Positions 29,816-37,078 of a DNA stretch of 64,000 bases are shown here, piece after piece. The stretch is from NCBI GenBank assembly GCA_038040385.1, contig JBBPII010000014.1, forward strand, positions 62,001 to 126,000, in the 5' to 3' direction. The notes under the pieces were generated by a model that saw nothing but the letters and a program-made list of their open reading frames with translations, was not told the DNA's origin and did no database searches. This DNA is from Gilichinskyi gelida (GTDB lineage: Bacteria > Acidobacteriota > Thermoanaerobaculia > Gp7-AA8). Each line of letters begins with the position of its first letter. Position 1 is the stretch's first letter. The translations under genes and the position numbers were made by a program.

Positions 29816-31750
29816 TCAAAACGTTTTCATGTACTCGACGATCGCGTCTTTGTCGCCGGCCGGAAGCTCCGTGCCCCACAGGTGGCCCTTGTTGCTGTTG
29901 GTCAGCAGACGGGCGTCGAAGAGGAAGAACTTGCGGCCGTTTTCCTCCTTCACATCGCCTTTGAAGCCGACCCTCACCGGATCGATCACGTCATAGCCGC
30001 GATAGAACGTCGCCGGCCGCAGCTCCGGCGGCTCGAGCAGATCGCGCAGCGTCGGCACCGAGCCGTTGTGCAGGTACGGCCCGCGCAGCCAGATGCCGTC
30101 GAGCGGCGCGTTGGCGTAGCCGGCGGTCTTGCGGAAATGCTTGAAGCGATACTGCGTGCCGGCGTAGAGGGTGTCCTGGCTGGCGGAGAGCTCGTAGGTG
30201 TACGACAGCCAGTTGTTCGGATCGGTGCCCACCTCCCGGATCGGCGTGACGTGGCCGACGTATGGGCCGCTGAAGTCCTGCCCGCTCTTGCCGTGGCATT
30301 GCGCGCAGTACTTCGCGTAGACCGCCGCGCCTTGATTCTTCTTCGCCTCGTCGATGGGGAACGGGAACGGCGGCGGCGCCGCGTCGAGCAGCCAGTCCTG
30401 CAGGCGGCCGATGGCTGCGTGGTCGGCGGTGGCCGGCGTGCAGCCGGTGCCGAACGCGGCGCTCAGGTTGCGCTCGTTGACGTCGTTGTTGTTGCCGGTC
30501 CAGTGCAGATCCATCGGCTGCCCATCGTCGCGATGTTTGCGCTTGCGCTGGTTCCAGATGGACGGGAAATCGGTCGTGCCGCGGCGCTCTTCGATCGGCA
30601 GCTTGCTGATCTGGAAGTTCAGCCCCGCTTTCGCCGAATTCCAGGTGTCCACCCGTCCCGGACCCCACGTTTCGGGAGCGATGGGGCCGAAGCGATCGCG
30701 CAGCATCAGCAGGCGCTCGCGCATGAGGCCCACGGCGATGGGGTAGACGAGATAGCGGTCGAGCAGACTGAGTCGGCCGCCGGACTCTTTTTCGACCGCC
30801 GGGACGAGAACGTCCGCGGTGAAGCGCTCGTCGACCACGATGTCCATCAGGAACTTCTCGAAGAGACCGAGGTCGAAGTTCGCCGCGCCGAGGCCGACGT
30901 AGACCTCCGGCTTGTCCTGCGCCGTCTTGCGCGCCGTCGTGGCGTGGCAGACAGCGCAGTTGACGAACACCCGGTCGATCCCCAGGTTGCGGCGCTGCAT
31001 CACGCCGACCGGAAGGTCACGGCGCCGGCCATGCTCGTCCTTCTCGTAGACCATGCCGAACGCCTCGTAGCCCACGCCGCCGGTGGGCGGCAGCTTGTCG
31101 GCGAAGACGACCGGCAGAGCCTTCCACACCCAGAGAGGGAATCCCGCGTTGCGCTCGCCACCTGTCGAGCCGTACTTGAACGCGTCTTCGATCTTGGCGT
31201 ACGTCACCGGGCGGTCGGGCAGGAACCGCATGGCCAGGAGGATGGCGATGAGCAGAGGGATGCCGATGACCAGCGCCAGCAGCGCGCGGAAGCGCCGGCG
31301 CCAGCGCTCGGCCGCCATGTCCTCCATGTGAAGGGCAAAGTAGCCTTTGAACTGGCCGTCCCAATAGATGCGGCCGAGGTAGGTGCCGGGAGCGATGAGG
31401 CGGATCTCGTCGCGGACCGGCCCCGCGACCACCGAGCGCTTCGAGTAGTCGAGGACGATGCACGGCTTGCCGTCGAAGAGGCTTGGGCCCTCGTAGACGT
31501 CGGCGGCGATGGCCTTCACGCCGAAGAGCCCGACCTGATTGCGCAGCATTTTCTGCTGCGCGTCGAACGTCTTTCCCTGCCACAGGCGGCGGGCGATGTC
31601 CGCGAGCGCCGGCGCGTGCTCGCTGCCCGGCTCGAGAATCGCCAGCCCCTTCGCGTCGCCGTTCGGAATGGGACCGGGAGGGCTTGCGGCGAAGAGCGCG
31701 TCGAGCTCGGCTGGCGACAGTTTGAGGAGATCGTTCATGCCAGCGGGCAT
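29816..31750 (-). CDS. fusion: unknown 150-residue domain + membrane helix + dihaem cytochrome c
   Basis: The 644-residue protein has three parts. Residues 5-145 match the two small proteins encoded just upstream (LDALFAASPPGPIPNG, FDAQQKMLRN, CIVLDYSKRS, RDEIRLIAPGTYLG). A membrane helix follows at 154-175 (FRALLALVIGIPLLIAILLA). The dihaem cytochrome has CAVCH (265-269) and CAQCH (482-486) plus the WLRGPYLHNGSVPTLRDLL block. There is no signal peptide before the first domain, so that domain should be cytoplasmic and the cytochrome periplasmic. The fusion argues that the unknown domain and the cytochrome work together. Confidence 0.82.
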   Translation of the reverse strand: MPAGMNDLLKLSPAELDALFAASPPGPIPNGDAKGLAILEPGSEHAPALADIARRLWQGKTFDAQQKMLRNQVGLFGVKAIAADVYEGPSLFDGKPCIVLDYSKRSVVAGPVRDEIRLIAPGTYLGRIYWDGQFKGYFALHMEDMAAERWRRRFRALLALVIGIPLLIAILLAMRFLPDRPVTYAKIEDAFKYGSTGGERNAGFPLWVWKALPVVFADKLPPTGGVGYEAFGMVYEKDEHGRRRDLPVGVMQRRNLGIDRVFVNCAVCHATTARKTAQDKPEVYVGLGAANFDLGLFEKFLMDIVVDERFTADVLVPAVEKESGGRLSLLDRYLVYPIAVGLMRERLLMLRDRFGPIAPETWGPGRVDTWNSAKAGLNFQISKLPIEERRGTTDFPSIWNQRKRKHRDDGQPMDLHWTGNNNDVNERNLSAAFGTGCTPATADHAAIGRLQDWLLDAAPPPFPFPIDEAKKNQGAAVYAKYCAQCHGKSGQDFSGPYVGHVTPIREVGTDPNNWLSYTYELSASQDTLYAGTQYRFKHFRKTAGYANAPLDGIWLRGPYLHNGSVPTLRDLLEPPELRPATFYRGYDVIDPVRVGFKGDVKEENGRKFFLFDARLLTNSNKGHLWGTELPAGDKDAIVEYMKTF

Positions 31751-31763
31751 TGCTTCCTCGTTC

Positions 31764-32282
31764 TCACCCCTTGAACTGCAGGGCGAAGTAGAAAAGCTTT
31801 TTGTTGTCCCAGTACACCGGGCCGAGGTAGGTGTTCGGTCCGATCATGCGAATCTCGTCGCGGATGTGCTTCGCCGCCAGCGAGGTCTTGGAGTAGTCGA
31901 GGACGATGCAGTCCTTGCCGTCGACGAGGCTCTTGTCGACGTACACCTTGGCCAGAATGGCCTCGGTGCCCACCGGCCCGATGTGGTTGACCAGCGTCCC
32001 CTGCGCCGCATCGAAGATCTTCCCCTGCCAGGCCAAGGAGTTGACGATCGCCGCCAGCTCGTCGGACTTGCTCGTTCCCGGCCCGAGGATCGCCGTTCCC
32101 TTCGCCTCACCGTTCGGAATCGGCCCAGGCGGGCTGGCGCTGAACAGCCGGTCGAGATCGGCCTCCGACATCTCGAGGAGGTTGCTGATCTCGGGCGTCG
32201 GCGCGGCCGTGCGGCAGGAGACGAGCGGCACGCTCGCCGCGATGGCGAGCGCGATCCACCACCGCGGCCGGCGCCCGCTCAT
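31764..32282 (-). CDS. lipoprotein copy of the unknown domain
   Basis: A 172-residue protein with a lipoprotein signal peptide ending in LVSC (about residues 19-22), then one copy of the domain shared with its neighbours (LDRLFSASPPGPIPNG, WQGKIFDAAQGTLVNHIG, CIVLDYSKTS, NTYLGPVYWDNKKLFYFALQF). It should be anchored outside the inner membrane. The ATG overlaps the stop of the upstream paralogue (ATGA). No known family is recognised; the domain has many conserved Gly, Asp, Tyr and one Cys, with no obvious catalytic triad. Confidence 0.75.
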   Translation of the reverse strand: MSGRRPRWWIALAIAASVPLVSCRTAAPTPEISNLLEMSEADLDRLFSASPPGPIPNGEAKGTAILGPGTSKSDELAAIVNSLAWQGKIFDAAQGTLVNHIGPVGTEAILAKVYVDKSLVDGKDCIVLDYSKTSLAAKHIRDEIRMIGPNTYLGPVYWDNKKLFYFALQFKG

Positions 32283-32734
32283 TCTTCGCTCCTCGCGTCG
32301 CCGAAGTGGAGCGCGAAGTAGAAGAGTTTCTTCTTGTCCCAGTACACCGGGCCGAGGTAGGTGTTCGGGGCGATGTTGCGGATCTCGTCGCGGATCCAGT
32401 GGGCGACCAGCGAAGTCTGCGAGTAGTCGAGAACGATGCACGGCTTGTTGTCGATCAGGCTCTCGCCGGCATAGACCTTGGCCAGGATGGCCTTCATCCC
32501 GAAGGGGCCGATGTGATTGACCAGAGTGCCGTTCTTGGCGTCGAACACCTTCCCCTGCCACGCGAAGTGGTTGATGACCTTCGCGAACTCGGGGGCCTTG
32601 GTGGATCCGGGATCGACCAGCGCCGTGCCCTGGGCGTCGCCGTTGGGAATCGGGCCGGCAGGGGCTTCGGCGAACAGCTTGTCGAGATCGGCCGTGGACA
32701 TCTTCAGAAGCGATGTTGCGTCATATTTCGGCAT
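32279..32734 (-). CDS. small soluble copy of the unknown domain
   Basis: A 151-residue protein starting MPKYDATSLLKMSTADLDKL. It is a stand-alone copy of the domain, close to the lipoprotein copy (IPNGDAQGTALVDPG, WQGKVFDAKNGTLVNHIG, CIVLDYSQTSLVAHWIRDEI, NTYLGPVYWDKKKLFYFAL). It has no signal peptide. GAGGAGG precedes this ATG, so it is chosen over the ATG at 32767. It is ten bases downstream of the GMC oxidoreductase, suggesting the domain helps this enzyme, for example as a substrate carrier or assembly factor (speculative). Confidence 0.75.
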   Translation of the reverse strand: MPKYDATSLLKMSTADLDKLFAEAPAGPIPNGDAQGTALVDPGSTKAPEFAKVINHFAWQGKVFDAKNGTLVNHIGPFGMKAILAKVYAGESLIDNKPCIVLDYSQTSLVAHWIRDEIRNIAPNTYLGPVYWDKKKLFYFALHFGDARSEE

Positions 32735-32744
32735 GGAATCCTCC

Positions 32745-34592
32745 TCAGGTGTTTGCTGCGTCTTCAATGATCACGTCCGCCGCTTTCTCGCTGATCATGT
32801 AAATCGGCGTGACGATGAAGAATCCGGGGATGCGGGGAAACACGGAGGCGTCGACGATGCGAAGCCCCTTGGTGCCGATGACGCGGAAGCGGCTGTCGAC
32901 GACGGCGTTGAGGTCGGTGGCCTTCCCCATCTGGCAACTGCATGAGGCGTGGTGTCCCCACGCGGTGTTGCGGATCCAATCGCCGAGACCTTCGTCGCTG
33001 ACACCTGGGCCGGGCTTGACCTCCTCGGCGATCCAGCTATTGCCTTCATTCATGGCTCGGACGTAGCGGACCGCCTCGACCACGGACTCGAGATCGCGCC
33101 CGGCGAGGTCTGTCCCTTCTTCAAAGTAGTGAAAATTCACGTCCGGCGTTTCACGCGGATTCGATGATTTCAGTCGTACCGTCCCGCCCCGGTTCTCGGT
33201 GTGCGCCTTGAGGATGGCCCAGGTGAAGTAATTCTTCCGCTTCTCGAGCTCCTTCGAATAGCCGGGAACGTAGCCCTCGAACCGGCCGGGAAGTCCGAAG
33301 ATGAAGAGATCGGGAAGGGGTCGCTCCTTTTTCTTCTTGGAGCGCTTGATGATCGCGGCGACGGTACCGTTGGAGGTGTAGACACCACTCCCTCGCTCCC
33401 ACTCCTGGAAGCAGGCATCGCCCTGCTGGCCTGCCTCGGGAGGCTTGAAGGTGGCGTCCTTCAGCAGCTCGAAATCCCTGGTGACGGTGGAGACGACGCT
33501 GACCTCGTAGCGGTCCTGAAGGTTGATGCCGACGCCGGGACGGTCGACCAGGCATTCGATCCCTTTGCCTTCCAGGTGATCTTTGGGACCGATCCCCGAG
33601 AGCATGAGCAACTGCGGCGTGTTGAACGCGCCGCCGGCGAGGATGACTTCGCGTGTGCAGCGGTACTCGCGCTTGACGTAATCCGGCTCGCCGGCCGCGT
33701 TCGGGTCGGCGCGGTAGAGGTGCTTCCCCTCCCAGCATTCGACGCCCACGGCGCGTTTGTCGCCGTCGAAGATGACGCGCGTGGCCAGGTGGTTCATGCG
33801 GATGTGGAACGTCTCGCGGTGCTTATCCTGCACTTTGCGGATGTACTCGCGCGTGCTGTTGCGGCGACCGTCTTTGGTCGTGGCCAGCGGCACGACCGTC
33901 ATCCCTTCGACCATGGCACTGTTGCGCGCGTCGTTCGGATCGTCGCGCGTGATGTAGAAGTGAATGATCCGCAGCAACATGCGCCGCAGCCATCCGAACT
34001 TCCCGAGCGTCGACCGCCAGGCGTCCATCACCGTCTGAATGATCACCCTGTCGCGAAAGGCAATCGTCGGATCGACCGCATTGACGTGGAGCCAGCCGGC
34101 GAACCCGTGCCCCTTCGGTTTCGGCCAGCCGTCAGGGTCGCGATAGTGGCAGTTCTCCACCTTCTCGAAGTATTGCCGCATGTTCGCCGCACGCCACGAC
34201 TCGTCGCCCGTCTGCTGGGCGATGTGCTCCCAGTCGCTGTCGTGCGGGACGATGGTGATCATGGCGTTGTGCGCGGTGCAGCCGCCGAGGGTGCCGGCGC
34301 GCGGATAAAAGACGCCGCCGCGCTCGGGGCGGTACTTCCAATCGCGATCTTCCTTCTTGCTGTAGTGATGGACGAAGTAGTCCCACGCCATTTCCGGCTC
34401 CTCGGTGGAAAGGGCGTGGAAGCAGGGCACCTTGTAGAGGTACGTCTCCGGATCGGAGCCCGCCTCGATCAGCAACACGCGGAAGTTCTTCGCGGCGAGA
34501 TTCGCCGCCAGGGGGCCGCCGCCGGCTCCGGAGCCGACGACGATGTAGTCGTAGGTTTCGTTCGAGGGTTCGACGGCGGGCCTCCCCCTCAG
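32745..34592 (-). CDS. GMC-family flavoprotein oxidoreductase, start codon uncertain
   Basis: FAD-dependent alcohol/sterol-type dehydrogenase of the glucose-methanol-choline family. The dinucleotide motif YIVVGSGAGGGPLAANLA is present, then the PRAGTLGGCTAHNAMI signature, LAGGAFNTPQLLMLSGIGP and the C-terminal GHHASCSCQMG and GTKGLRIVDASVFP blocks with the active-site His. The FAD motif is upstream of the first ATG/GTG in frame (GTG 34478). No ATG, GTG or TTG precedes it before a stop. A CTG at 34592 overlaps the upstream TGA, and a GTC sits six bases after GGGGGAGG, where a GTG would be expected. The listed start is that CTG. It has no signal peptide. Confidence 0.82.
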   Translation of the reverse strand: MRGRPAVEPSNETYDYIVVGSGAGGGPLAANLAAKNFRVLLIEAGSDPETYLYKVPCFHALSTEEPEMAWDYFVHHYSKKEDRDWKYRPERGGVFYPRAGTLGGCTAHNAMITIVPHDSDWEHIAQQTGDESWRAANMRQYFEKVENCHYRDPDGWPKPKGHGFAGWLHVNAVDPTIAFRDRVIIQTVMDAWRSTLGKFGWLRRMLLRIIHFYITRDDPNDARNSAMVEGMTVVPLATTKDGRRNSTREYIRKVQDKHRETFHIRMNHLATRVIFDGDKRAVGVECWEGKHLYRADPNAAGEPDYVKREYRCTREVILAGGAFNTPQLLMLSGIGPKDHLEGKGIECLVDRPGVGINLQDRYEVSVVSTVTRDFELLKDATFKPPEAGQQGDACFQEWERGSGVYTSNGTVAAIIKRSKKKKERPLPDLFIFGLPGRFEGYVPGYSKELEKRKNYFTWAILKAHTENRGGTVRLKSSNPRETPDVNFHYFEEGTDLAGRDLESVVEAVRYVRAMNEGNSWIAEEVKPGPGVSDEGLGDWIRNTAWGHHASCSCQMGKATDLNAVVDSRFRVIGTKGLRIVDASVFPRIPGFFIVTPIYMISEKAADVIIEDAANT

Positions 34593-36967
34593 AACGTCTT
34601 CAGCAATTCGATGAGCGCCCTCTTGTCGTCGAGTGGAAGCTGCCTACCGAACTCGTGTCCCTTGTCCTCGATGAAATCGGGGCACTTGTTCACGGCGAGG
34701 AACTTCGGCATCACCTTCTCGGCCATCAGCTTTTCGGCCTGGACTTCGTTGAGCTTGTCGGCCTTGATCTTGATCAACGTCTCGACGAGCGCCACGTACA
34801 ACTCGATTCGCTTCGCCGCCAAGTCGAGCCCCAGGTCGAGGTTGGTGTTGGAGAGCAGGTTGATCGGCGTTCCCTTGGGAATGGGACCGATCTTCACACT
34901 CTGCGTCTTTTGATCGATCAGATCGCGGTGTCGGATCGCTGCCAGCTTGATCCCCTTCTGAATCTCATCCGGCAGATACGCCAACGGGACGTTGATGTAG
35001 CTCCTCTGCGACGTCGTCCAGATCAGTTTTCCGCGCGACTTGATCCACAGCATCTTCTCGATGCCGTCCTGGAAGGCCGTCACCCGGGCGTCGACGGAGA
35101 CGTCGCCCGGGGTGAGCGCCTGCGGATCGACGCCCACGGTGTTGTTGTGCAGGAACGGCGCGCTCGACCAGATGCTGATCAGCGAGGGCGGCCGGTAGTA
35201 ACCGGGACCGTTCGGCTCCTTGGGCAGCGGGATGCTGACCTTGCTCTTCCCACCCTGCGCGTACGGATTGTCGACCGTGAACGTGCCGATCGGCTGCAGG
35301 TTCTTGTACGTCTCGGACGAGAAGTTGTCCCAGATGTGGTTCCTGGTGGCGTTGGTGCCTGCCGCGCGGGTGGAGTTGGTGCCGATGTCGGTGACTTTGT
35401 GCCGGCGCTCGTCGCCGAGGAAGTTGTCGGTGAAGAAGTCGGGCTTCATCACTTCCGCGCGGAACCAGTTCGTTCCCTCGGGCGAAGCCTCGTCGCCGGG
35501 CGGCTGCTTGCTGGAGTGGCAGCGCGCGCAATTCTCGGCGAACACGATCTTGCCGCGATCGAGCCTCACCTGATCGGTGGTGAGGTGCTTCGCGCCGCCC
35601 GGCGCGTCCTTCAGCAGCAGCGGCTTCGCATAGGTGATGAAGTACGTCTTGAGCGCTTCAGACCGGTCCTCGCTCCAGTTCCAGGAGGGAGAGGTGGTCT
35701 GAAGCGCCTTGACCGTTACCGGCGACTGCGACGCAAGGTCCGGATTCGTCGGGAGAGGACCGCCGATGAGAGGCCTGAAGTGTTTCTGCCACTCCGGCCA
35801 TGCGTGACCGATATTGACGTAGACGCGGCTGAGCGCCCCCTCGAAGCCGACCGAGTCGTCGCCCTGCTTGAGCACCCGCGGAACCAACTGGCCCTTGTCG
35901 AGCGTGAGCCACTTCAGATCGAGCGCACCGCCGGTGATGTATTCGACCATCGGATCGTACTTGCCCGGGTCCGTCGATACGCCCTTCGCCGCCCGGCTGA
36001 CGCGCTGCGCGACGTTGAAGACTCCGTTCATGGAGCCGGGGTTGTTCAGGTAATCGGTGGCGATGAAGGAGGTGTCCAGCGTCCCCGGCGGATTGGAGTT
36101 GATGAGCTGCCAGATGAAGCTCGCCTCATCCTTCGCCCCGATGTTGATGGGCTGTCCGCCGTGGCCGCCGGTGATGAGGCGCGGGACGAAGACGTCCGCC
36201 ACCCGGAAGTACTGCGCGCCGACGTAGTCGTTGAGGTTCTCCCACTTCGGATTCACCGGATCGGCCGGCGGGCGGACCGGATCGAAGCTGACGTGGCAGA
36301 ACGCGCACGCCATACCGACCAGATACGGCCGTACCAGCTTCGGATTGTTGAAGTAGTCGGGATTCTCGTAGAAGTCGCGGTTCACACCGGCGCCGGCCTG
36401 CACGCGGGCCATCCAGGCGTCTTTATCCGGGCCGACGAACTTCGGATTGTCGGAGATGCGCAGGCCCACCACACCCGAGGAACGTCCGTAGGTCTTGAAG
36501 TCGATTTTCTTGTCGATCTCCCCGTCGGGATCGCCCTGCTTCGGCACGTCGATGAAGAGGCCGTACTGGTCGGGCGTGGTCGCCTGCGTGAACCCCGGCT
36601 GGTTGATGATGCCGATGTCCTTGAAGCGGGTGGGGCGGTGGCGGGAGTCGATGGTCTTGATCAGATCGGCAGTGCCGAAGCCGTTCTGCGCCAGGAAGTC
36701 CCACATCAAACCGCTGTCGCCGACCCAGAGGTTCCAGACGATGCGGCCGCGGAGCGCCACCTTCTCGTCGGGCTTGCTGGGATCGAGGGTGTGGCCGTTC
36801 ATGCCGGGGAAGACGTCGACCTCCGTCTCGATCCAGTCCTTCGGAATCGGCGCGTAAGGCGGCGCGTCAGCCGGCAGCTTCTCTTCCGGCTTCGGACACC
36901 CGAGGGCCAATACGATGAGAAGGGACGCAAGAACGCCGATGAGGAATCCAAGCCGGGCTCGGGACAT
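34589..36967 (-). CDS. lipoprotein dihaem cytochrome c
   Basis: The 792-residue protein has a lipoprotein signal (LGFLIGVLASLLIVLALGC, lipidated Cys24) and two haem motifs, CAFCH (221-225) and CARCH (480-484), about 260 residues apart. The C-terminal part has IWSSAPFLHNNTVG, similar to the block in the other dihaem cytochromes. At nearly 800 residues it is larger than its operon mates. AAGGAG precedes ATG 36967. A -10-like TACAAT (minus strand, 37033-37028) lies about 60 bases upstream. It leads the operon and ends at the GMC gene. Confidence 0.8.
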   Translation of the reverse strand: MSRARLGFLIGVLASLLIVLALGCPKPEEKLPADAPPYAPIPKDWIETEVDVFPGMNGHTLDPSKPDEKVALRGRIVWNLWVGDSGLMWDFLAQNGFGTADLIKTIDSRHRPTRFKDIGIINQPGFTQATTPDQYGLFIDVPKQGDPDGEIDKKIDFKTYGRSSGVVGLRISDNPKFVGPDKDAWMARVQAGAGVNRDFYENPDYFNNPKLVRPYLVGMACAFCHVSFDPVRPPADPVNPKWENLNDYVGAQYFRVADVFVPRLITGGHGGQPINIGAKDEASFIWQLINSNPPGTLDTSFIATDYLNNPGSMNGVFNVAQRVSRAAKGVSTDPGKYDPMVEYITGGALDLKWLTLDKGQLVPRVLKQGDDSVGFEGALSRVYVNIGHAWPEWQKHFRPLIGGPLPTNPDLASQSPVTVKALQTTSPSWNWSEDRSEALKTYFITYAKPLLLKDAPGGAKHLTTDQVRLDRGKIVFAENCARCHSSKQPPGDEASPEGTNWFRAEVMKPDFFTDNFLGDERRHKVTDIGTNSTRAAGTNATRNHIWDNFSSETYKNLQPIGTFTVDNPYAQGGKSKVSIPLPKEPNGPGYYRPPSLISIWSSAPFLHNNTVGVDPQALTPGDVSVDARVTAFQDGIEKMLWIKSRGKLIWTTSQRSYINVPLAYLPDEIQKGIKLAAIRHRDLIDQKTQSVKIGPIPKGTPINLLSNTNLDLGLDLAAKRIELYVALVETLIKIKADKLNEVQAEKLMAEKVMPKFLAVNKCPDFIEDKGHEFGRQLPLDDKRALIELLKTF

Positions 36968-37078
36968 GGTGGTTCTCCTTCTTCCGCGCATCCGCGGAGA
37001 CGAGTCGAGATATGGGCCGAAGTGTCTATTGTAGGAGTGATTGGGGTTTGCTTTTCCCTACCTACGCCTCAAAAATCC

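Noticed and set aside
28493..31774. 1093-codon plus-strand open frame opposite the cytochromes
   Set aside because: It is antisense to two clear CxxCH cytochromes, is Arg/Val/Glu-rich with no family motif, and follows from GC-rich third positions.
25809..36967. Naming the cytochrome/GMC cluster a rubber-oxygenase or cholesterol-oxidase operon
   Set aside because: The dihaem similarity to RoxA-like proteins is from memory, and GMC substrate specificity cannot be read from sequence alone.
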